A stretch of 22,451 nt of DNA from Clostridia bacterium (GTDB taxonomy: Bacteria; Bacillota; Clostridia; Oscillospirales; CAG-272), in contig CAAGDE010000107.1 of the NCBI GenBank assembly GCA_900768535.1, forward strand, positions 1 through 22,451, given 5' to 3'. The notes beneath the pieces were generated by a model that did not search any database, was not told the origin of the DNA, and was given only the letters and a program-made list of their open reading frames with translations. Within the stretch, counting starts at the first letter, position 1. Every line of letters starts with the position of its first letter. This document shows, piece after piece, positions 16,423-22,451 of the stretch. The translations under genes were made by a program, and so were the position numbers.

Positions 16423-17145
16423 ATGTGGGAAAAATGGAAGCAGTCAAAGTTATGCAAAAAGCTGAAGCAGGTGCGGGTCAACCGGGCAGTGTATCTGTCA
16501 GGCATCGTCATTCTGCTGGCGCTCGCCGTGGTTCTTGCCATCACGGCGGCAACCAACCGGGCTAAAAGGAACAACGTCAAGGAGCCTCCCCAGACGTCCG
16601 ATGTATTGCCGGAGCCGACACAGCCGCCCAAGCCGACCGATACCAAGCCGGACAGAGAGCCTGATGCGATTCCGGAAATGAAGCTGCCGGTCAGCGGCAA
16701 GCTCACCCAAAAGCACAGCGTGGATGTGCAGGTTTTCTCTCCGACCATGCAGGACTTCCGCGTTCACCTCGGGATTGACATTGCCACGGGAGAGGATGCG
16801 GAGGTGTTCGCGGCGGCTGACGGCACCGTTTCGAAGATCTGGGAGGACCCGATGATGGGCACCTGCGTGGCAATCTCCCACAGCGGGGAGTGCGTCACCG
16901 TGTATAAAAATCTTGCCAGGGAGCTGACCGAAGGACTTGCCGAGGGAACGCAGGTCCGTCAGGGACAGCTGCTGGGACACGTGGGTGACACGGCAATGGT
17001 GGAAATCGCCGAGGAGCCGCACCTGCACATGGAGATGACGGTCAAGGGACTGCAGGTCGATCCGCTGGACTATTTCAGCGCCGCCGTCATCGCCAGCCTC
17101 TCGGACGACACCTCGCACGAGACCGGCGTCACACCGCAGAAATAA
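16423..17145 (+). CDS. spoIIQ: SpoIIQ-like membrane-anchored M23 (LytM) peptidase
   Basis: A 240-residue protein, the only plus-strand gene in the window. It has a basic cytoplasmic start, one helix (about 23-43), a Pro/Thr/Lys-rich linker (about 50-85) and a C-terminal LytM/M23 domain. Both zinc motifs are intact: H115-x3-D119 (HLGID) and H200-x-H202 (HLH). SpoIIQ sits in the forespore membrane and binds SpoIIIAH across the intermembrane space to form the engulfment channel. The clostridial form keeps zinc ligands whereas the B. subtilis form has lost them. Size, single helix and domain order fit SpoIIQ. I chose ATG 16423 because AAAGGAG lies 8 nt upstream; a TTG at 16417 would be too close. 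A sigma-F-like promoter precedes it. A general M23 cell wall peptidase remains possible, and the usual neighbour spoIID is absent. Confidence 0.78.
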   Translation: MWEKWKQSKLCKKLKQVRVNRAVYLSGIVILLALAVVLAITAATNRAKRNNVKEPPQTSDVLPEPTQPPKPTDTKPDREPDAIPEMKLPVSGKLTQKHSVDVQVFSPTMQDFRVHLGIDIATGEDAEVFAAADGTVSKIWEDPMMGTCVAISHSGECVTVYKNLARELTEGLAEGTQVRQGQLLGHVGDTAMVEIAEEPHLHMEMTVKGLQVDPLDYFSAAVIASLSDDTSHETGVTPQK

Positions 17146-17153
17146 CCGACGGA

Positions 17154-17192
17154 AAAGATCGGGACCCTCCGAAACGGGGGATCCCGATCTTT
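17154..17192. terminator. Bidirectional hairpin terminator between convergent genes
   Basis: AAAGATCGGGA (17154-17164) pairs with TCCCGATCTTT (17182-17192), with further G/C pairing inside. It lies 8 nt after the spoIIQ-like stop and 14 nt after the oadA-like stop, so it can serve both transcripts. The T runs are short on both sides. Confidence 0.75.
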
Positions 17193-17206
17193 CGTATTGC
17201 CCGGTC

Positions 17207-18604
17207 TCAGAGCGGGTGCACCCCGTTTTTCGGGTCTGCGTGCTCCGCATCCAGTCCGTATTTCTTTGCCTTGCGGTACTCGAAGAATTTCTTTGCAACA
17301 TCCGGGAAGAGCGCGTAGGACAGGACGTCCTCCTCCTGCTCCGCCCAGGGTGCAACCTCCCGGCGCAGCTCCTCCAGCTCCGGCTTGAGCAGATCCGCCG
17401 GACGGCAGGTGACGGGCTCCTCGTCTCCGATGATCTTCTTCACGAACGCCGGGTCAATGGGAAGCGGCGTTCTGCCGTATTCACCGCGCACAATGCCCTT
17501 GAATTCCTTCGTGCAGGTCTTGTAGCGCTCGCCCATGATGACGTTGAACACCGCCTGCGTTCCAACAATCTGCGAGGACGGGGTCACGAGCGGCGGATAT
17601 CCGACATCGGCACGCACGCGCGGAACCTCCTCCAGCACCGCCGTCAGCTGGTCGGATTTTCCCGCCTGCGCCAGCTGGCTCATCAGGTTGGAGAGCATTC
17701 CTCCCGGCACCTGGTACAGCAGGGCGTTGACATCCACCTTCAGCGCCTTCGGGTTGAGCAGTCCCTCCTTGAGGTATTTTTCGCGCAGGGGTGTAAAGTA
17801 CCTTGTGATCGCATCCAGCCCGGCAAGGCTGAGCCCCGTATCGTACGGTGTGCCCGCCAGTGCCGCAACCATTGCCTCGGTTGCCGGCTGGGAGGTTCCC
17901 ATTGCCATGGGGGAAATGGCGGTGTCGATGATGTCCACGCCCGCCTCGACCGCCTTGAGCAGGGTCATGGACGCCAGCCCCGAGGTGTAGTGCGTGTGCA
18001 GCTGAATCGGCACCTTGACCTCGCCCTTGAGCGCCCTGACCAGATCAAACGCGTCATAGGGCTTCAGAAGCCCTGCCATATCCTTGATGCAGATGGAATC
18101 CGCGCCCATTTCCTCCAGCTGCTTTGCATAGCCGACATAGTACTCCGGCGTGTAGACCGGTCCCGTGGTATAGGAGATCGCCGCCTGGACGTGACCGCCT
18201 TCCTTTTTGGTCGCGTCAATCGCGGTTTTGAGGTTGCGGGGGTCGTTCAGCGCATCGAAAATCCGGAGGATATCGATGCCGTTTGCAATCGACTTCTGCA
18301 CGAAATACTGCACCACGTCATCCGAATAATGCCGGTAGCCGAGGATGTTCTGTCCGCGGAACAGCATCTGCAGCTTGGTGTTCTTCACCTTGTCGCGGAT
18401 CTTGCGGAGCCGCTCCCAGGGATCCTCGTTCAGAAACCGCATACACGCGTCAAAGGTCGCGCCGCCCCACGCCTCCAGGGAATGATAGCCGATGCCGTCC
18501 ATTGTTTCGAGGATCGGGAGCATTTCCTCGGTGGTCATTCTCGTTGCAATCAGAGACTGGTGCGAATCGCGCAGGACAGTCTCGGTAATCTTGACTTTTG
18601 CCAT
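17207..18604 (-). CDS. oadA: Oxaloacetate decarboxylase alpha / pyruvate carboxylase B-type carboxyltransferase
   Basis: A 465-residue carboxyltransferase of the OadA/PycB (transcarboxylase 5S) family, which moves carboxyl between oxaloacetate/pyruvate and biotin. It shows the family start TETVLRDSHQSLIATRM (the Asp is a metal ligand), GGATFDACMRFL, the lysine motif CIKDMAG near 172 and the metal-binding HTH near 203. It ends without a biotinyl domain, so it must rely on the separate biotin carrier encoded upstream. ATG 18604 is preferred (AAAGGA 12 nt upstream, the spacing seen in other genes here); ATG 18613 would add three residues. It is the last gene of the operon. Activity could be oxaloacetate decarboxylation linked to Na+ export, or one half of a transcarboxylase. 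Confidence 0.93.
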   Translation of the reverse strand: MAKVKITETVLRDSHQSLIATRMTTEEMLPILETMDGIGYHSLEAWGGATFDACMRFLNEDPWERLRKIRDKVKNTKLQMLFRGQNILGYRHYSDDVVQYFVQKSIANGIDILRIFDALNDPRNLKTAIDATKKEGGHVQAAISYTTGPVYTPEYYVGYAKQLEEMGADSICIKDMAGLLKPYDAFDLVRALKGEVKVPIQLHTHYTSGLASMTLLKAVEAGVDIIDTAISPMAMGTSQPATEAMVAALAGTPYDTGLSLAGLDAITRYFTPLREKYLKEGLLNPKALKVDVNALLYQVPGGMLSNLMSQLAQAGKSDQLTAVLEEVPRVRADVGYPPLVTPSSQIVGTQAVFNVIMGERYKTCTKEFKGIVRGEYGRTPLPIDPAFVKKIIGDEEPVTCRPADLLKPELEELRREVAPWAEQEEDVLSYALFPDVAKKFFEYRKAKKYGLDAEHADPKNGVHPL

Positions 18605-18624
18605 CTTATTCATTCATCCTTTCA

Positions 18625-19830
18625 TTAACCGAACGTGGAGAGCAGAACGCCTGCGGCAACCGCAGAGCCGATGACGCCCGCGACATTCGGTCCCATGGCG
18701 TGCATCAGGAGGAAATTGCCCGGATCCTCCGCCTGTCCCACCTTCTGCGACACACGCGCCGCCATGGGGACCGCGGAAACGCCTGCCGAGCCGATCAGCG
18801 GATTGATCTTTCCGCCGCTGAGCTTGCACATCACCTTTGCCGTCAGCAGTCCGCCGACGGTGGAAATGCCGAACGCGACCAGTCCCAGCACGATAATCAG
18901 CAGGGTCTGCGGACGCAGGAAGTTCGTTGCGGTTGCGGTTGCACCGACCGAAATGCCCAGGAACACCGTAACGATGTTCATCAGTTCATTCTGCACGGTC
19001 TTGGACAGACGCTCGGTCACGCCGCAGACGTTGAGCAGGTTTCCGAACATCAGGCACCCCACCAGCGGAAGCGCGTCCGGAACAATCAGCCCCACCACCG
19101 CCGTGACGGCAACCGGAAAGAGCAGCTTTTCGGTGCGGGAGACATTGCGCAGTGCCGTCATGCGGATTTTGCGCTCCGCCGGCGTGGTCAAGAGCTTCAT
19201 AATCGGCGGCTGAATCAGCGGAATCAGCGCCATGTAGGAATAAGCTGCAATGGCGATGGCACCCAGGTATCTCGGAGCCAGCTCCTTTGTCACCATGATT
19301 GCGGTCGGTCCGTCCGCACCGCCGATGATGCCGATTGCCGCCGCCGCGCCGTAGGTAAACATTCCGGACAGCAGTGCTCCGGAGAACGCCGCAAACACGC
19401 CCAGCTGTGCGCCCGCGCCGATCAGCAGGCTCTTGGGGTTGGAGATCAGCGGGGTAAAGTCGGTCATCGCGCCGATGCCGATGAAGATCAGGCAGGGATA
19501 AAGCCCCACCTTGACACCGATGTAAAGCACATCCAGCAGTCCGCCGTGGCGCAGAATTTCGCCGTAATTCACGCCGTTCTTTACCACCTCATCGGAGATA
19601 AAGTACGCCTCGTGATACATCTCGCCGCCCGGCAGATTGGTCAGCAGCATTCCGATTGCAATCGGCAGCAGGAGCAGCGGCTCAAAGCCCTTTACAATTG
19701 CCAGATAGATCAGCACGCCGGAGATTGCCAGCATGACGACCGTCTGAAAGACTGCCAGTCCGCCCTGCTCACCGACAATCGCAAATCCGGTGTCCTGCAG
19801 GAAATTCACTATTGTTTTCAGAAAATCCAT
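18625..19830 (-). CDS. oadB: Na+-translocating decarboxylase beta subunit
   Basis: A 401-residue polytopic membrane protein of the OadB/MmdB/GcdB family. This subunit decarboxylates carboxybiotin and uses the energy to export Na+. The family block GGADGPTAIMVT is present, in the region carrying the essential aspartate of Klebsiella OadB, as is the C-terminal helix AMGPNVAGVIGSAVAAGVLL with conserved Asn, Gly and Ser. Length is within the normal range. AAAGGA lies 9 nt before the ATG at 19830. It lies between the biotin carrier gene (45-nt gap) and the oadA-like gene (about 20-nt gap). Confidence 0.95.
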   Translation of the reverse strand: MDFLKTIVNFLQDTGFAIVGEQGGLAVFQTVVMLAISGVLIYLAIVKGFEPLLLLPIAIGMLLTNLPGGEMYHEAYFISDEVVKNGVNYGEILRHGGLLDVLYIGVKVGLYPCLIFIGIGAMTDFTPLISNPKSLLIGAGAQLGVFAAFSGALLSGMFTYGAAAAIGIIGGADGPTAIMVTKELAPRYLGAIAIAAYSYMALIPLIQPPIMKLLTTPAERKIRMTALRNVSRTEKLLFPVAVTAVVGLIVPDALPLVGCLMFGNLLNVCGVTERLSKTVQNELMNIVTVFLGISVGATATATNFLRPQTLLIIVLGLVAFGISTVGGLLTAKVMCKLSGGKINPLIGSAGVSAVPMAARVSQKVGQAEDPGNFLLMHAMGPNVAGVIGSAVAAGVLLSTFG

Positions 19831-19875
19831 GTATCTCGATCCTTTCTTTCGGATTTTTCCAGATCGGATCGCATA

Positions 19876-20271
19876 TCAGTTCAGCGACAGCAGAACCGCA
19901 TCGGTCTGAACCGACTCACCCGCAGACACATTCACGCCCGCAACGGTTCCGTCTTCGGGCGCCATGATCTCGTTTTCCATCTTCATTGCCTCCAGGATGC
20001 ACAGCACATCGCCCTTCTTCACGCTGTCCCCTGCCTTGACGTTCACCTTGATGATGGTTCCGGGCATCGGCGCCTTGATGACATTCGCGCCGGTTGCCGC
20101 GGGCGCCGTCTTGGGTGCCGGTGCCGCCGCAGGAGCGGGTGCAGCCTTGGGTGCGGGTGCGGCGGTCACAACGGGAGCCGGTGCCGCAGGTGCGGACTGG
20201 GCGGCGGCAGCAGATTCCTCCACAGTTACGTCATAGGAAACGCCGTTTACGGTAATACGGTAATTTTTCAT
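19876..20271 (-). CDS. Biotin carboxyl carrier protein of the decarboxylase complex
   Basis: A 131-residue biotin carrier, like MmdC/GcdC or transcarboxylase 1.3S. A short N-terminal strand region is followed by an Ala/Pro/Lys linker (about 20-60) that acts as a swinging arm, then a biotinyl domain with EAMKMEN; Lys97 is the predicted biotinylation site. It carries the carboxyl group from the carboxyltransferases to OadB. I prefer ATG 20271 (AGGTG 5 nt upstream). A GTG at 20280 with AAAGGA 5 nt upstream is nearly as good and would add three residues. The linker resembles that of the neighbouring gamma subunit (AAPAPKAAPAP in both). Confidence 0.92.
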   Translation of the reverse strand: MKNYRITVNGVSYDVTVEESAAAAQSAPAAPAPVVTAAPAPKAAPAPAAAPAPKTAPAATGANVIKAPMPGTIIKVNVKAGDSVKKGDVLCILEAMKMENEIMAPEDGTVAGVNVSAGESVQTDAVLLSLN

Positions 20272-20305
20272 GGTTTTCACCTATATCCTTTCAATCTCTT
20301 CTCTG

Positions 20306-20767
20306 TTATCTGCCGCTTCTGCGGTTCTGTGTTCTGCGGAAGGAAACCACGCGGAATCCGCCGGCATAGCCTTCCTCTGCCATTGCCGCCGCAACCGCCG
20401 CGGTAATCACCGCAACCAGTGCGTCGTCGCCTGCCGCCGGAGCCCTGACGGGTGCCGGCGCCGCTTTGGGGGCGGGTGCGGGAACGGGTGCCGGTGCCGC
20501 CTTTGCTTGAGCCGGCGCAGTCTTCTGATCCCCGCGGTGCAGAGCGCGGTGCAACAGCTCGACTACGCCCCACAGGATTGACAAAACAATAAAGATCGTT
20601 GCCATGCCGAGCAGCGTCACGCCGCCCGCATAGCCCGCACGTTCCGCAAAAGGAGCGTTCTCGCCCTGATTCTTCAGCGCGGTCGATCCGGTTGTCTCCG
20701 CCGCTCCGGTCTGCACCTGCTCAGTCGTTCCGGATGCCGCATCCGACACATAAAAAAACGGTTTCAT
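20306..20767 (-). CDS. oadG: OadG-type gamma subunit of the Na+-pumping decarboxylase
   Basis: A 153-residue small subunit that anchors and assembles the complex at the membrane. It has an N-terminal segment of about 45 residues, one transmembrane helix (about 48-71, GGVTLLGMATIFIVLSILWG), an Ala/Pro-rich linker (84-113), and a C-terminal motif with ALVAVITAAVAAAM and FRVVSFRR, both typical of OadG/MmdD. The N-terminal segment before the helix is longer than in many OadG proteins. AAGGAGG, which overlaps the stop codon of the gene before it, lies just upstream of the ATG at 20767. Confidence 0.88.
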   Translation of the reverse strand: MKPFFYVSDAASGTTEQVQTGAAETTGSTALKNQGENAPFAERAGYAGGVTLLGMATIFIVLSILWGVVELLHRALHRGDQKTAPAQAKAAPAPVPAPAPKAAPAPVRAPAAGDDALVAVITAAVAAAMAEEGYAGGFRVVSFRRTQNRRSGR

Positions 20768-20779
20768 GGACAGACCTCC

Positions 20780-22138
20780 TTACAGCGGGAGGTTGCAGTG
20801 CTTGCGGGTCAGCCCTGCTTCGTCCTTGCAAAGCAGCATATTGACCGCGCCGCACAGGTATCTGCGCAGATCGGCAGGCTGCAGAATGTCGTCCACCGCG
20901 CCCTTTTCCGCACTGCGGACCGGCGTTGCCTCGGTTTCCTTCCATTCCTTCACCAGCTCCGCACGGGAGGTCGACCCGCTGATGCGTCCGTTCCACAGGA
21001 ACGCCACCGCCGCCTCCGGCTTCATCACGCTGATCTCCGCACCGTCCAGTGCATAGACCACGTCCGCGCCAAGCGCCTTGGAGCCCATCAGCGTGAACGC
21101 CGCGCCGTACGCCCTGCCGGTCACCGCCGTGATCTTTGCCACCGTCGCCGATGCATAAACCATTGCCAGCTTGCCCAGCTCTGCCGCCAGCGGTGCGCTC
21201 TCTTCCTTTGCGCTGACTGCCACGCCCTCGCTGTCAACCAGCGTCAGCACCGGGAGCCCGAAGCAGTTGCACAGCGACACCAGCTTTGCCGCCTTTCTCG
21301 CGCCGTCCGCCGTCAGGACACCGCCGTCGACCGCCGCGTCATTTGCAACCACGCCGCAGGGGTAGCCGCCCAGTGTGCACAGCCCCGTCACGCTTCCCGC
21401 GCCGAAGCCCGCGCCGATCTCAATGAATGACCCGCGGTCGGTGATCTCTCCGATCACACCGTGCATATCCAGTCCCTCAATCGCCGCACCGCGGTTCGCG
21501 TCGTCGGTTCCGATCTCCTCCGGGAGCGACGCGCAGTTGGAGGGAAGCAGCTTCAGAAGCGCGCGCACCTTTGCCGCCGCATCCGCTTCATCTCTTGCCG
21601 TCACCGAGCCCAGCCCGTTCGCCGCAACCGTTGCCGGATCCCCCGCCTGACCGGTCAGGAACGGCGCGCCGACAAACAGCTGCGCCTTGCCCTCCACCGA
21701 TACGGTCAGATCAAACATCGCCGCCGCCGTTGCGGACAATCCCGCACAGACACCGTCAATTACCGCAATCTGCGGGATCACGCCGGACGCCCGGCTGATG
21801 TCCGAAAGCAGACTGCCGTACGCCGCCATGGCATCCGCGCCGTCCGTGACATACGCTCCGATGCTGTCGAAAATACCGACCACCGGCGCTCCGTTGCGTA
21901 CCGCTGTTTCGTACAGCATATGCAGCTTCTTCGCCGCCGTCAGATCAAACGCTCCCTTTTCCCGATCCGCGTCCTGCGCAAATGCGTAAACCAGTTTCCC
22001 GTCTATCGCACCGTACCCGCAGGTCGCGCCGGACGGCTTCCCGTCCCCGCGTTTGATGTACACGCCAACCTCCGCAAAGGTCCCCGCATCAAACAGGTCG
22101 GCAAGCCGCCGCGAGCCAATCGTTGTGTCCTTCTCCAT
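20780..22138 (-). CDS. Divergent acyl-CoA carboxyltransferase-family protein (MmdA/12S-like)
   Basis: A 452-residue protein of the carboxyl transferase (PccB/MmdA/transcarboxylase 12S) family with two crotonase-like halves. It fits by GYGAIDGKLVYAFAQD (41-56), ASGVIPQIAVIDGVCAG (117-133) and AYGAAFTLMGSKALGAD (343-359). It is shorter than typical MmdA (about 510 residues). Glycine-rich motifs that shape the active site in relatives are changed: DSGGARIQEG is DSIGAYVTDG (91-100), CAGGAVY is CAGLSAT (131-137), AYGGAY is AYGAAF (343-348), and the DxPGFLPG segment is DSEGVAVS (302-309). In context it should pass carboxyl from an acyl-CoA such as methylmalonyl-CoA to the biotin carrier, but the substrate is uncertain and it could be a weakly active or structural subunit. 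First gene of the operon, 78 nt below a consensus promoter. Confidence 0.85.
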   Translation of the reverse strand: MEKDTTIGSRRLADLFDAGTFAEVGVYIKRGDGKPSGATCGYGAIDGKLVYAFAQDADREKGAFDLTAAKKLHMLYETAVRNGAPVVGIFDSIGAYVTDGADAMAAYGSLLSDISRASGVIPQIAVIDGVCAGLSATAAAMFDLTVSVEGKAQLFVGAPFLTGQAGDPATVAANGLGSVTARDEADAAAKVRALLKLLPSNCASLPEEIGTDDANRGAAIEGLDMHGVIGEITDRGSFIEIGAGFGAGSVTGLCTLGGYPCGVVANDAAVDGGVLTADGARKAAKLVSLCNCFGLPVLTLVDSEGVAVSAKEESAPLAAELGKLAMVYASATVAKITAVTGRAYGAAFTLMGSKALGADVVYALDGAEISVMKPEAAVAFLWNGRISGSTSRAELVKEWKETEATPVRSAEKGAVDDILQPADLRRYLCGAVNMLLCKDEAGLTRKHCNLPL

Positions 22139-22222
22139 TCAGACAACCTCCCGTTTCGTTTTGTCCGGACCGCGTCCCGTTGGCTTATTCCAACAAAACG
22201 CCTTCCGCCCCAATATAATAAA

Positions 22223-22251
22223 ATTGTATCACATTCCGAACACTTTGTCAA
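22223..22251 (-). promoter_or_regulatory. Sigma-A promoter of the decarboxylase operon
   Basis: On the minus strand, -35 TTGACA (22246-22251), 17-bp spacer, -10 TACAAT (22223-22228) preceded by TGA. It is near consensus, suggesting strong expression. The leader of about 78 nt shows no riboswitch or T-box that I recognise. Confidence 0.9.
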
Positions 22252-22312
22252 CTCTCCCCTCAAAAAATCTATGAACTTTCTGTAAAACCTGCGCTGTAGG
22301 GGAAGACCTTGG

Positions 22313-22397
22313 GGCTCTGCCCCAAACCCCGCCCAAACCTTTCTTAGAAGAAAGGTTTAGGAATCCAAAGAATTTCACTGAGAAGGGCATACCCCCG
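22313..22397 (+). repeat. Dispersed intergenic repeat, copy 2
   Basis: This is the inverted counterpart of 35-118. It contains GGCTCTGCCCC, a hairpin AAACCTTTCTT/AAGAAAGGTTT (22335-22345 and 22348-22358), a GAATTTC stretch and GAGAAGGGCATACCCCC. The hairpin differs from copy 1 by compensating changes that keep the 11-bp stem. Confidence 0.8.
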
Positions 22398-22451
22398 ACC
22401 AACGCACCGTAAAGTCTGTTCGGTACGTCAATCGGGGGTATGCCCTTCTCA
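22379..22451. repeat. Palindrome at the right edge of the window
   Basis: The 20 bases 22379-22398 and 22432-22451 are perfect inverted copies, with a smaller ACCG/CGGT stem between them. The left arm is the end of repeat copy 2, and the right arm is cut by the window edge, so the element may continue. Copy 1 at the left end has only one such arm. Confidence 0.8.

Noticed and set aside
22139..22222. Riboswitch or T-box in the leader of the decarboxylase operon
   Set aside because: The leader is only about 78 nt and shows no conserved core or terminator/antiterminator pair that I recognise.
1..22451. tRNA or rRNA genes
   Set aside because: No cloverleaf, CCA end or conserved rRNA segment was recognised in any intergenic stretch.

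Overview
The window looks like chromosomal DNA of a spore-forming gut-type Clostridia bacterium, most likely in the Oscillospiraceae/Ruminococcaceae. This rests on high GC coding sequence with strong third-position G/C, AAAGGA/GGAGG ribosome binding sites, near-consensus sigma-A promoters, a SpoIIQ-type sporulation peptidase, a biotin-dependent Na+-pumping decarboxylase cluster, and palindromic intergenic repeats of a kind common in that group. The genus cannot be fixed from the sequence. All genes but one lie on the minus strand.

Layout, in minus-strand transcription order from the right. (1) 22138-17207 is an operon behind a consensus promoter. It encodes a divergent acyl-CoA carboxyltransferase-like protein, OadG-type gamma subunit, biotin carrier protein, OadB Na+-translocating subunit and OadA-type carboxyltransferase. 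A hairpin terminator shared with the convergent spoIIQ-like gene ends it. (2) 16423-17145 (+) is a membrane-anchored M23/LytM peptidase resembling SpoIIQ. It keeps the zinc ligands and has a sigma-F-like promoter 67-95 nt upstream of its start. (3) 16133-8077 is a five-gene operon: ABC ATPase, ABC-2 permease, two tandem GldG-type auxiliary proteins, and a large DUF4340 protein with an N-terminal InlB/Flg_new repeat. It ends at a clear terminator. (4) 7624-7088 is a small two-helix membrane protein with its own promoter and terminator, flanked on both sides by related ~200-bp inverted-repeat elements. (5) 6495-1094 is uvrB, a small membrane protein and uvrA, giving nucleotide excision repair damage recognition. 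(6) 943-128 is a polar amino acid ABC transporter solute-binding lipoprotein with its own promoter and no transporter partners in view.

The two ends of the window carry inverted copies of one intergenic repeat. Its core is an 11-bp-stem hairpin followed by a motif resembling GAGAAGGGCATACCCCC.

The points most worth a second look are: (a) the ABC/GldG/GldG/DUF4340 operon, including a predicted cytoplasmic InlB-type repeat and an AT-richer mosaic patch inside one GldG gene; (b) the pairing of 5S-like (OadA) and 12S-like (acyl-CoA) carboxyltransferases with one biotin carrier and one Na+ pump, with altered glycine motifs in the 12S-like subunit; and (c) the SpoIIQ-like gene with its sigma-F-like promoter.
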